Shown: one piece after another, positions 15,827-23,545 of the stretch | Position numbering within the stretch: position 1 is the first letter of the stretch | Layout of the letters: every line of letters starts with the position of its first letter | Program-made: the position numbers and the translations under genes | Notes under the pieces: model-generated | Seen by the model: the letters and a program-made list of their open reading frames with translations, nothing else | Database searches by the model: none | Told to the model about the DNA's origin: nothing | NCBI GenBank assembly: GCA_966248875.1 | Contig: CBINBI010000005.1 | Span: 1 to 64,000 of the forward strand | Direction of reading: 5' to 3' | Source: Dokdonella_A sp966248875 | GTDB lineage: Bacteria > Pseudomonadota > Gammaproteobacteria > Xanthomonadales > Rhodanobacteraceae | Length of the DNA stretch: 64,000 nt

Positions 15827-16459
15827 ATGCCGCACCCGCTGCTCGCCCGCCGTGGCCTCTACGCGATCACCGACGGACCGCGCGCGGACCTTCTCGCCGC
15901 CTGCGAGGCAGCGCTCGACGGCGGCGCGGTGCTGCTGCAATACCGGGACAAGACGCGCGACGCGGAACGGCGGCTCGCGGAAGCCCGAGCGCTGGCGGCA
16001 CTATGCGCGAGCCGCGGCGTGCCGCTCATCGTCAACGACGACGTCGCCCTCGCCGCTGCCGCCGGAGCCGCCGGCGTGCATCTCGGCGAAGACGACGCCG
16101 ACCTCGCCGAGGCGCGCGCGCGGCTCGGCGCGAACGCCATCCTCGGCGTGTCGTGCTACGACTCGCTCAAGCGCGCGCGCGCGTTCGCTGCCGCGGGAGC
16201 GGACTATCTCGCGTTCGGAACGTTTCATCCGTCGCCGACGAAGCCCGGCGCGCGCAAGGCGACGTTGTCCTTGCTCCGTCAAGCGAAGTCGCTCGGCCTG
16301 CCGCTCGTCGCGATCGGCGGCATCACGCCGGAGAACGGCCGCGCGATCGTCGAGGCCGGCGCCGATTACCTCGCGGCGATCTCGGCGGTTTTCGGCACGA
16401 CCGAGGTGCGCGCCGCCGCGCGCGCGTTTGCCGCGCTGTTCGGTTCGGCGCGTTCGTAG
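15827..16459 (+). CDS. thiE: Thiamine-phosphate synthase
   Basis: A 210-residue TIM-barrel enzyme joining HMP-PP and thiazole phosphate to thiamine phosphate. Motifs: LYAITDG at the start, LLQYRDKT, LIVNDDVALA, GVHLGEDD, GVSCYD, FGTFHPSPTKPGA (the TKP-type pyrophosphate loop) and VAIGGITPEN. The ATG at 15827 follows CCGGAG. Together with thiC (36532-38406) it shows that the organism makes its own thiamine. It is followed by hemL after 52 bp, a common arrangement. Confidence 0.95.
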   Translation: MPHPLLARRGLYAITDGPRADLLAACEAALDGGAVLLQYRDKTRDAERRLAEARALAALCASRGVPLIVNDDVALAAAAGAAGVHLGEDDADLAEARARLGANAILGVSCYDSLKRARAFAAAGADYLAFGTFHPSPTKPGARKATLSLLRQAKSLGLPLVAIGGITPENGRAIVEAGADYLAAISAVFGTTEVRAAARAFAALFGSARS

Positions 16460-16511
16460 GACAATTCGCGTTTCCCATCCGATGTCCCCGCCAAAGCGAG
16501 GACGAGAAGAC

Positions 16512-17798
16512 ATGCCCACCAACCACGAGCTCTTCGAGCGCGCCCTGAAGCGCCTTCCCGGCGGCGTCAATTCACCCGTGCGCGCGTTCAAATCCGTCGG
16601 CGGCGAGCCGTTCTTCACCGTGCGCGCCGATGGCCCGTATCTCTTCGACGTCGAAGGCAAACGCTACATCGACTACGTCGGCTCGTGGGGACCGATGGTC
16701 GTCGGCCACAATCATCCGCACGTGCGCGCCGCGGTCGAGCGCGCAATCCGGGACGGTCTGTCCTTCGGCACACCCTGCCCCGCCGAAGTCACGATGGCGG
16801 AGACCATCGCGAAGCTCGTGCCGTCGATCGACGTCGTGCGCATGGTCAACTCCGGCACCGAGGCGACGATGTCGGCGATCCGCCTCGCGCGCGGATTCAC
16901 CGGCCGCTCGCGCATCGTGAAGTTCGAAGGCTGCTACCACGGCCACGGCGACGCATTTCTCGTCAAGGCGGGCTCGGGCGCGCTGACGTTCGGCACGCCG
17001 ACCTCGCCCGGCGTGCCGAAGGCGCTCGCCGATCTCACGCTGACGATTCCGTACAACGATGTCTCGGCAGCCGAGCAGGCTTTCACCGAGTTCGGCAGCG
17101 AGATCGCCGCCCTGATCATCGAGCCGATCGCCGGCAACATGAACCTGATCCTGCCGCGCGAGGGCTATCTCGCCGCGCTGCGCGAGCTCTGCACGAAACA
17201 CGGCGCGCTCCTGATCTTCGACGAGGTCATGACGGGCTTCCGCGTCGCGTCCGGCGGCGCGCAGGCGCTGTACGCCATCACGCCCGACCTCACGACGTTC
17301 GGCAAGATCATCGGCGGCGGCATGCCGGTGGGCGCGTACGGCGGACGACGCGAGATCATGCAGCAGGTTTCGCCGGCGGGACCGGTGTATCAGGCCGGCA
17401 CGCTCTCGGGAAATCCCGTCGCGATGGCTGCGGGGCTCGCGATGCTCGAGCTGATCCAGACACCGGGATTTTACGAGGAGCTCGACCGGCGCACGCGCCT
17501 GCTCGCCGACACGCTCGCAGCAGCCGCAGTCGAGGCCGGTGTCGCGATGAGGACGAACCGCGTCTGCGGCATGTTCGGGCTGTTTTTCACCGACGAGAAA
17601 GTCGAGACCTACGCCCAGGCGACGCGCTGCGACACCGCGATGTTCAACCGCTTCTTCCACGGCATGCTGAAACGCGGCGTCTATCTCGCGCCGTCGGCGT
17701 TCGAGGCCGGCTTCGTCTCGATCGCGCACACCGAGGAGATCATCGCCGCGACGCTCGAAGCCGCGCGCGGTGCGTTCGCCGAAGCGCGCGCGGGCTGA
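16512..17798 (+). CDS. hemL: Glutamate-1-semialdehyde 2,1-aminomutase
   Basis: A 428-residue PLP-dependent class III aminotransferase-fold enzyme making 5-aminolevulinate for tetrapyrrole (haem) synthesis by the C5 route. Motifs: PGGVNSPVRAF at the N-terminus, GSWGPMVVGHNHP, VNSGTEATMSAIRLARG, the DEVMTGFR metal/PLP-binding Asp, and the Schiff-base Lys in TTFGKIIGGGMPVGAYGG. Full length. Probably co-transcribed with thiE. Confidence 0.97.
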   Translation: MPTNHELFERALKRLPGGVNSPVRAFKSVGGEPFFTVRADGPYLFDVEGKRYIDYVGSWGPMVVGHNHPHVRAAVERAIRDGLSFGTPCPAEVTMAETIAKLVPSIDVVRMVNSGTEATMSAIRLARGFTGRSRIVKFEGCYHGHGDAFLVKAGSGALTFGTPTSPGVPKALADLTLTIPYNDVSAAEQAFTEFGSEIAALIIEPIAGNMNLILPREGYLAALRELCTKHGALLIFDEVMTGFRVASGGAQALYAITPDLTTFGKIIGGGMPVGAYGGRREIMQQVSPAGPVYQAGTLSGNPVAMAAGLAMLELIQTPGFYEELDRRTRLLADTLAAAAVEAGVAMRTNRVCGMFGLFFTDEKVETYAQATRCDTAMFNRFFHGMLKRGVYLAPSAFEAGFVSIAHTEEIIAATLEAARGAFAEARAG

Positions 17799-17865
17799 GC
17801 GGCGGCGCCCGGCGCGCCGTGGACATCATGCGAGGCCCAGCGTATGGTCGGACGCGGTCTACGCG

Positions 17866-18690
17866 ATGACAGCCGCCATGTCGCGATCCCTTCGGTGCCG
17901 CGCCCTCGCCGCGCTGGCGAGTCTTCTCATTTCTCCCGCGTTCGCAGACGAGCCCGCGTCGCAACCCGGCGGCGCCTGGCAACTCCTCCGCTCGCACTTC
18001 TACGGTACGCGCGAATTCGGCGAGGTCGACGAGGCCTTCATGCACGTCGAAGCGCCCGGCAGCACGCCCGATCCCGCGGCGACGCCGGTGGCGCTGCACT
18101 TCGGCGAGGCGGCGCGCGGCAGGATCAGGCAGGTCAGGCTCTTCATCGACAACAATCCGTCGCCCGTCGTCGCGACGCTCGACATCGGCGCCGGCCAGCC
18201 GATCGCCGAGATCGATTTTCGCGTGCGCGTCGATCGCGCGACCGCCGTGCGCGCGGTCGCCGAAACGGCGGACGGCAGGCTCGAGATGCGCAGCGCCTGG
18301 GTGCGCGCCGAAGGCGGCTGCTCGGCGCCGCCGGCCGGCACGGGCGAAGGCAAGCTCGGCGACGTGCGTTTTCGGCCGACGGAGGACGGCCGGTCGCTGC
18401 AGGTCGGCATCCGCCACCCGAACTATTCGGGCTTCCAGATCGATCCCGTGACCGGCGATCCGATTCCGCCACACTATGTTTCGCACGTAAGGCTTGCCGC
18501 CGGCGGCAAGCCGCTGATGGCGATCGAGAGCGGCATCTCGATCAGCGAAAACCCGACTTTCCGCATCGTCAGCGACGCGCCCATCGCGACGCCGGTGGCG
18601 CTCGAAGCGATCGACTCGAAAGATGCACATTACAGCGCGACGTGGAACGGCGCCGCGCAGGGCGCCACCGGCGCCGCAGGAACGCATTGA
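17866..18690 (+). CDS. Quinoprotein-associated SoxYZ-like carrier protein
   Basis: A 274-residue secreted fusion with a signal peptide ending near SPAFADE. The N-terminal half is SoxY-like and ends in the Gly-Gly-Cys motif (Cys about 153, GGCSAPP), the carrier thiol position of SoxY. The C-terminal half is SoxZ-like (RHPNYSGFQ ... VSHVRL). This matches the family annotated as the quinoprotein dehydrogenase-associated SoxYZ-like carrier. It would carry a sulfur or other adduct in the periplasm. The stop overlaps the next start (TGATG-type), and a flavoprotein follows, so the three form an operon. The start could also be the ATG at 17878. No PQQ dehydrogenase is in this window. Confidence 0.85.
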   Translation: MTAAMSRSLRCRALAALASLLISPAFADEPASQPGGAWQLLRSHFYGTREFGEVDEAFMHVEAPGSTPDPAATPVALHFGEAARGRIRQVRLFIDNNPSPVVATLDIGAGQPIAEIDFRVRVDRATAVRAVAETADGRLEMRSAWVRAEGGCSAPPAGTGEGKLGDVRFRPTEDGRSLQVGIRHPNYSGFQIDPVTGDPIPPHYVSHVRLAAGGKPLMAIESGISISENPTFRIVSDAPIATPVALEAIDSKDAHYSATWNGAAQGATGAAGTH

Positions 18691-19622
18691 TGCATCGAAC
18701 CGCGCGCGCCAGCCGTGTGCGCCGCGTGCTGGTTTTCGCCTCGCTGGCGTGGGGCGTCGCGAACGCCGCGCCGTTCGAGGTTCGCGAAGTGGCCGCGGGC
18801 GTGTTCGTGCATGAAGGCGCCGCCGTCGCGCTGGACGCGCCGGGCCATGACGACATCGCCAACCTCGGCTTCGTCGTCGGCGCGCGCTGCGTGGCGGTCA
18901 TCGACACGGGCGGCTCGGTGCGCACGGGCCGCGCGCTGCGGGACGCGATCGCGCAGCGCACGAAGAAACCCGTCTGCTACGTGATCGACACGCACGTGCA
19001 CGTCGATCACGTGCTCGGCAATGCCGCATTCCGCGATGCGAAGCCGATCTTCGTCGGCAGCGCCACACTGCCGGCAGCGATCGACGCGAGCCGCCGCTAT
19101 TTCGTCGAGCATTATCCGGACGATTTCGACGGCACGGCTTCGGCCGATCAAATCATCGTGCCGGAACTGACTGTCGCGGCGACGCGCGCGCTCGATCTCG
19201 GCGATCGCACGCTGAGCCTGCGCGCGTGGCCGAAGGCGCACACGGACAGCGATCTCACGGTCATGGTCGAGGATGCCGGCGTGCTCTTCGACGGCGATCT
19301 CCTGTTCGTGGGACGCGTGCCGGCGCTCGACGGCAGTGCCAAAGGCTGGCTCGCGGCGATCGATGCGATCGAGGCCATGAAAGCTCAGCAGGTCGTGCCG
19401 GGCCACGGCCCCGTCGCACGCGATCCTGCGGCGGCGTTCGCGGCCGAGCGCCGCTATCTCGAAACACTGATCGACGGCGTGCGCAGGGAGATCTTGGCCG
19501 GACGGCCGATCGGCGACGCGACGGCGCGCGTCGGCCAGTCCGAAAAGCGGCACTGGCTGCTCTTCGACACGGCGAACGCGCACAACGTCTCGATCGTGTA
19601 CCGCGAGCTCGAGTGGGAATAG
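18690..19622 (+). CDS. Secreted metallo-beta-lactamase-fold hydrolase (quinoprotein relay type)
   Basis: A 310-residue protein with an N-terminal signal sequence (after RASRVRR) and an MBL fold. The first zinc site THVHVDH is at about 98-104, with AHTDSDL, the DGDLLFVGRVP segment and PGHGP as later ligands. It resembles the quinoprotein relay system zinc metallohydrolases that accompany SoxYZ-like carriers. The ATG overlaps the carrier stop by 1 nt and its own stop is 1 nt before the FccB-like start, so all three are tightly coupled. The reaction is unknown; sulfur-compound or thioester hydrolysis is plausible from family context. Confidence 0.85.
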   Translation: MHRTARASRVRRVLVFASLAWGVANAAPFEVREVAAGVFVHEGAAVALDAPGHDDIANLGFVVGARCVAVIDTGGSVRTGRALRDAIAQRTKKPVCYVIDTHVHVDHVLGNAAFRDAKPIFVGSATLPAAIDASRRYFVEHYPDDFDGTASADQIIVPELTVAATRALDLGDRTLSLRAWPKAHTDSDLTVMVEDAGVLFDGDLLFVGRVPALDGSAKGWLAAIDAIEAMKAQQVVPGHGPVARDPAAAFAAERRYLETLIDGVRREILAGRPIGDATARVGQSEKRHWLLFDTANAHNVSIVYRELEWE

Positions 19623-19623
19623 C

Positions 19624-20865
19624 ATGAGGAGGCGGACGTTCATCCGCGGTGCGGCGCTCGCCGCGAGCGCCGTCGCGGTTCCGGCCCTGCGCGCGGCGAC
19701 AGCGCGCGCAGCGATCGTCGGCGGCGGCTTCGGCGGCTCCGCATGCGCGCTGCTTCTGAAAGCAGCCGATCCGTCGATCGACGTCACCCTGATCGACCCC
19801 GCCGAGCGTTACGTGACCTGCCCGATGAGCAGCGAGGTCGTGATCGGCACGCGCACGCTCGAATCGCTCACGGTGACGCGCGAGGGTCTGCGTCGTGCCG
19901 GTGTGCGCTTCGTGCGTGGGCGTGCGACTGCGATTGATGCCGACACGCGCACGCTGCGGCTGGAAAGCGGGACGCGGCTCGGCTACGACGCCTGCGTCGT
20001 TGCGCCGGGCATCCGCTTCCTGTGGGGCCGGCCGGAAGGCTACAACGAGAGCGCTGCGCAGCAGATGCCGCATGCTTGGGAAGCCGGTGCGCAGACACTA
20101 CGGCTCGCCGAGCGTCTGCGCGCAATGGACGACGGCGGTGTGTTCGCGATCAGCGTGCCGTCCGGCCTGATGCGATGCCCGCCCGGCCCGTACGAGCGGG
20201 CGAGCCTCATCGCCGAGTACCTCGCCCGCCACAAGCCGCGATCGAAGATCCTGATATTCGATGCGAACAACCGCTTCCCGCGGCAGGAAGCGTTCGCGGC
20301 GGCCTGGGATGCGTTGTATCGCGGGCGCCTGGAATGGATCGCGATGACCGAAGGCGGAGCGGTGCAGCGCGTCGACGCGCGCGCCGGCAGGCTGTACACG
20401 TCGAGCGGCACGCACCGCGTCGCCGTCGCGAACGTCATCCCGCCGCAGGCGCCGGCGCAGTTCGCCGTCGATGCGGGCCTCGCGAGCGGTCGCGGCTGGT
20501 GTCCCGTCGACCCCGCGAGCTTCGAATCGACGAAGCTGCCGCACGTGCACGTGATCGGCGATGCGTGCATCGCCGATGCGATGCCAAAAGCGGCATCGGC
20601 TGCGCTGAGCCAGGCGCGGCGATGTGTCGAGGCGATCATCGCGAAACTGCACGGCCGCGAACCGCCTCCATCCAAACTCGACAGCGTCTGCTACAGCGCG
20701 CTCTCCACGCGCGAGGCGCTCGCGATCCGCGCGCGCTTCGAAGTCGCGAACGGCCACATCGAAGCCATCGCTACGGGCGCAGAGGCGGCAGAAGCAGCCA
20801 AGGTCGGGCACGAGGCCGCGCAGGCCTGGTACCGGTCGGTCCGGGCCGCATCGTTCGGCGCCTGA
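19624..20865 (+). CDS. FccB-like FAD-dependent sulfide dehydrogenase/oxidoreductase
   Basis: A 413-residue flavoprotein. The N-terminus has a twin-arginine-type signal (RRRTFIRG followed by an Ala-rich stretch). The FAD-binding AAIVGGGFGGSACALLL motif comes next. The segment YVTCPMSSEVVIG and the CPPGPYERASLIAEYL region place the redox Cys pair typical of flavocytochrome c sulfide dehydrogenase flavin subunits. HVIGDACIADAMPKAASAAL is the second FAD motif. It should be periplasmic and would pass electrons to a cytochrome c, but no fccA-type cytochrome gene is adjacent. Its coupling to the SoxYZ-like carrier and MBL gene suggests a periplasmic sulfur or thiol oxidation relay. Confidence 0.85.
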   Translation: MRRRTFIRGAALAASAVAVPALRAATARAAIVGGGFGGSACALLLKAADPSIDVTLIDPAERYVTCPMSSEVVIGTRTLESLTVTREGLRRAGVRFVRGRATAIDADTRTLRLESGTRLGYDACVVAPGIRFLWGRPEGYNESAAQQMPHAWEAGAQTLRLAERLRAMDDGGVFAISVPSGLMRCPPGPYERASLIAEYLARHKPRSKILIFDANNRFPRQEAFAAAWDALYRGRLEWIAMTEGGAVQRVDARAGRLYTSSGTHRVAVANVIPPQAPAQFAVDAGLASGRGWCPVDPASFESTKLPHVHVIGDACIADAMPKAASAALSQARRCVEAIIAKLHGREPPPSKLDSVCYSALSTREALAIRARFEVANGHIEAIATGAEAAEAAKVGHEAAQAWYRSVRAASFGA

Positions 20866-20964
20866 GCGGGCACCGCAGCCGTCTTCGGTACGAAGAACGC
20901 GCAAAATACGGCCTTTACACATACATAGGTTTACTATGCCTGCGGGCACGGCAGGATGAAGCCA

Positions 20965-20978
20965 CCGTCATGTGACGG
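20965..20978. promoter_or_regulatory. Interrupted palindrome upstream of the 20997 gene
   Basis: CCGTCA-TG-TGACGG is an inverted repeat with 6-bp perfect arms, ending 18 bp before the ATG and just before the Shine-Dalgarno TAGGAGG. It could be a repressor operator or a small mRNA hairpin near the ribosome-binding site. The nearby SufR-like regulator (21669) is a candidate binder by position only. The rest of the 131-bp gap is AT-richer than its surroundings (20910-20935) and could hold the promoter. Confidence 0.3.
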
Positions 20979-20996
20979 ATTGCTAGGAGGCTTCCG

Positions 20997-21650
20997 ATGA
21001 ACCCCATGACCCGCATGGCCGGTGCGCTTGCGCTCACGCTCGCCGCCGGCGCCGTTTTTCAATTCGCTGCCACGCCGGCTCTCGCGGCGACGCCCGCCGC
21101 CGCGACGGCGCCCGCCTCGCCGAAGCTGCACGCGACGATGCGCGAGCTCTGGCAGGGCCACGCCGAGACGACGCGCGAATACGCGCTGGCGGTCAAGGCG
21201 GGCGACGCGGCCGCCGAGAAGAAATCCGCCGACGCCGTCGTCGCCAACGCGAAGAAGATCGCGGACGCGGTAGGCAGCTTTTATGGCGAAGCGGCCGGCA
21301 AGAAGATGCTGGAGCTGCTGGCCGGCCACTGGGGGGGAGTCAAGGCGTTGACCGACGCGCAGAAGGCGGGCGATACGGCCGCCGTGTCGAAGGCAATGCA
21401 GGACCTGTCCGCGAACGCGGACGAGATCGCGAAGTTCCTATCGGGGGCGAACCCGAACCTGCCCGAGAGCGCGGTCAAGGGACTGCTCGTCACGCACGCC
21501 GCCCATCACCAGGCGCTGACGGGCGAGATCATGAAGGGCGACACCGCAGCCGCCGCAAAGACCTGGGCCGCGATGCAGGCCCACATGAACACGATCGCGG
21601 ACGCGCTCTCCGACGGCATCGCCAAGCAGTTCCCGGCGAAGGCCACATGA
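20997..21650 (+). CDS. Secreted alpha-helical protein, uncharacterised
   Basis: A 217-residue protein with a signal peptide (cleavage near ALAATP), then about 180 mostly helical residues in two similar halves (LWQGHAETTREY ... HWGGVKAL and LLVTHAAHHQAL ... MQAHMNTIA). It matches, from memory, a widespread family of roughly 150-residue helical-bundle proteins with the signature NAD-IA-FLSGANPN and C-terminal DGI-KQFP; no function is known to me. The His residues in HAAHHQ could bind metal or haem. A strong Shine-Dalgarno (TAGGAGG) precedes it. It is followed after 18 bp by a SufR-like regulator, so the two are probably one transcript. Confidence 0.75.
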   Translation: MNPMTRMAGALALTLAAGAVFQFAATPALAATPAAATAPASPKLHATMRELWQGHAETTREYALAVKAGDAAAEKKSADAVVANAKKIADAVGSFYGEAAGKKMLELLAGHWGGVKALTDAQKAGDTAAVSKAMQDLSANADEIAKFLSGANPNLPESAVKGLLVTHAAHHQALTGEIMKGDTAAAAKTWAAMQAHMNTIADALSDGIAKQFPAKAT

Positions 21651-21668
21651 ACGCGGCATAGTCGAACG

Positions 21669-22322
21669 ATGCAGGCAAGTGCGCTCCGCCAGCTCGGGCC
21701 GACGCAGCAGAAGCTGCTGCGTCGGCTGCTGGCCGCGCCGGAAGGCGCGACGGTGGAGACCTTGTGCGAGTCGCTCGGCGTCACGCACAACGCCGTGCGC
21801 CAGCACCTGACCGCGCTGATCGCGGCGGGCTACGTCGACCGCGGCACCGCGCTTCCGACCGGCGGGCGCCCGCAGATGCGTTACGTACTGCTCCCGGCCG
21901 GGCGCGAGCTGTTTCCACGCAACTACGGCCTGATCGCCACGCGCGTCATCGAACACCTGTACGCCGAGCGCGGCAAGACGGCGGTGCAGGCGCTGCTGGG
22001 CGATATCGGGCACGCGCTCGGCGACACCGCTGCCGAGCGCATCGCCGCGGCGAGTCCTGACGAGACCGCCCAGGCGCTCGCCGATCAGCTCGACGCGCTC
22101 GGCTACGAAGCCGCAGCGGTGCGGCGCGACGGCGAGACGCAGATCGAAGCGTACAACTGCGTGTTCCACGCGCTTGCCAAGGCGCATCCGGACATCTGCC
22201 GGTTCGACCTCGCCTTCATGGAAGCCGCGACAGGCCGCGCGGTGCACCATCTTGAATGCCTCGTGCGCGGCGGTCACGCCTGCCGGTTCCGGCTCGGCAC
22301 GCCGAGAAAGCCGGACGCGTGA
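21669..22322 (+). CDS. SufR-like winged-helix Fe-S transcriptional regulator
   Basis: A 217-residue regulator. The N-terminal winged helix reads ATVETLCESLGVTHNAVRQHL. The C-terminal domain has a Cys set typical of SufR/ArsR-like Fe-S sensors: NCVFHALA, DICRFDLAF, HLECLVRGG and HACRF. These probably ligate an Fe-S cluster used to sense iron, oxygen or Fe-S status. The target genes are unknown; no suf operon is in this window. It lies downstream of the helical secreted protein and the SoxYZ/FccB operon on the same strand, so it may control that locus. It converges with the glyoxalase-like gene with a 3-bp gap. Confidence 0.85.
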   Translation: MQASALRQLGPTQQKLLRRLLAAPEGATVETLCESLGVTHNAVRQHLTALIAAGYVDRGTALPTGGRPQMRYVLLPAGRELFPRNYGLIATRVIEHLYAERGKTAVQALLGDIGHALGDTAAERIAAASPDETAQALADQLDALGYEAAAVRRDGETQIEAYNCVFHALAKAHPDICRFDLAFMEAATGRAVHHLECLVRGGHACRFRLGTPRKPDA

Positions 22323-22325
22323 GCG

Positions 22326-22748
22326 CTACCAGGTGCCGGTGTTCGGCATCGACTTCCACGGCTCGCGCGGCGGCAGCGGATCGCCTTTCTGCAGCAGCTC
22401 GATCGAGATCAGGTCCGGCGAGCGCACGAAGGCCATGTGCCCGTCGCGCGGCGGGCGGTTGATCGTGATGCTCATCTTCCGCAAGTGCTCGCAGGTCGCG
22501 TAGATGTCGTCGACGCGGAACGCGAGATGGCCGAAGTTGCGCGCCGAGCCGTAGTCCTCGGTCGAGCCCCAGTTGTACGTGAGCTCGATTTCCGCGTCGG
22601 GGCTCTCGGGTGCGGACAGGAACACGAGCGTGAACTTGCCGGCCTCGTTGTCCATGCGGCGGACTTCGCGCAGGCCGAGGCCTTCGCAGAAGAACTTCAG
22701 CGTCTCGTCGAGATCGCGCACCCGGATCATCGTGTGAAGGTATTTCAT
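22326..22748 (-). CDS. gloA: Glyoxalase-family protein, probable lactoylglutathione lyase
   Basis: A 140-residue VOC-fold enzyme. Family marks: MKYLHTMIRVRDLDETLKFF, LELTYNWG-type strand (EIELTYNWGS, metal-ligand Glu), FGHLAFRVDDIY (His ligand) and a late SIELLQKG (Glu ligand). It would isomerise the methylglyoxal-glutathione hemithioacetal. The start is the ATG followed by KYLHTM; the preceding frame is non-coding repeat. A GCGAGGAC ribosome-binding region is present. GloA is likely, but other VOC enzymes share these marks. Confidence 0.88.
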   Translation of the reverse strand: MKYLHTMIRVRDLDETLKFFCEGLGLREVRRMDNEAGKFTLVFLSAPESPDAEIELTYNWGSTEDYGSARNFGHLAFRVDDIYATCEHLRKMSITINRPPRDGHMAFVRSPDLISIELLQKGDPLPPREPWKSMPNTGTW

Positions 22749-22787
22749 GGCTGTCCTCGCGCGGTCCCGCCGGCGCACACCGTGCTC

Positions 22788-22890
22788 GTCATGCCGGCGA
22801 AAGCCAGGAACCATTTTGCCGGTTCGGTCGTCGCCGCGCGGCTGGAACGAAGAGCAAAATCAAAACGGGTCCCGGTTTCGCCGGGATGAC
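22788..22890. repeat. GTCATGCCGGCGAAAGCC-type inverted repeat
   Basis: Left arm GTCATGCCGGCGAAAGCCAG (from 22788) and a right arm whose complement reads GTCATCCCGGCGAAACCGG (ending 22890) flank about 50 bp upstream of gloA. This unit is a familiar dispersed repeat in many proteobacterial genomes. A single arm of the same sequence occurs at 57184-57208. Confidence 0.75.
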
Positions 22891-22900
22891 TGAGCGTAGC

Positions 22901-23491
22901 TCACGCCCGCTGGAACCTCGGCACGTGGTGCATCAGCCGTGCAAGCCGCTCCAGCGGATCGGTCATCTGCAAGAGCTGCTGGCGCTCGGGCGGTTCGAGC
23001 GGCAGCACCTCGGCGAGGCGGAAGCCGACCCAGCTCGCGTTGTCGTAGCACTTGCGGTCCGCGTTCGCGAACGGCCCGCCGGCTTTCTCGATCAGCCGCT
23101 CCAGAATGGTCGCGAGGAGGCCGTGCTCCGGCGGCACGGGGACGACCGGCTCGTCCGGCCAGAAGCGCACCTCGCCGTGTACCAGGCCGTTGTCGCGCAC
23201 GCGCGTCGAAGTCACGTGGAATCGCTCGCAGCCTTCGGCCGAGATGCCGAGCAGGCCGTCGGGCAGCGTGTAGAAATCGGTGATGCGCGCGAGCGTACCT
23301 ACGGCCGCCGGCACGGCCGGCTCGCCGGCTTCGCGCCCCTGCAGGATCAGGCACACGCCGAAACCCGAGCTGCGCCGCGCGCAATCGCGCACCAGATCGA
23401 GGTAGCGCTGCTCGAAAATGCGCAGCGCGAGCGGACCGCCGGGAAACAGCACGGCCGACAGCGTGAAAAGCGGTATATCGGTCAGCGGCAC
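22901..23491 (-). CDS. LON N-terminal (substrate-binding) domain protein
   Basis: A 196-residue stand-alone LON-SB/PUA-like domain protein: IPLFTLSAVLFPGGPLALRIFE at the start, ARITDF, GISAEGCERFHV and a C-terminal helical bundle ending in MTDPLERLARL. It lacks the AAA+ and protease domains of Lon. Such proteins occur widely in proteobacteria with unknown partners. It lies 54 bp downstream of mpl, probably in the same minus-strand transcript. Confidence 0.9.
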   Translation of the reverse strand: MPLTDIPLFTLSAVLFPGGPLALRIFEQRYLDLVRDCARRSSGFGVCLILQGREAGEPAVPAAVGTLARITDFYTLPDGLLGISAEGCERFHVTSTRVRDNGLVHGEVRFWPDEPVVPVPPEHGLLATILERLIEKAGGPFANADRKCYDNASWVGFRLAEVLPLEPPERQQLLQMTDPLERLARLMHHVPRFQRA

Positions 23492-23545
23492 TGCGGCCAG
23501 TGTAGTGCGCGCGCCGCCGCGTGCCTACCGTCCGCGGCGTGCGGT

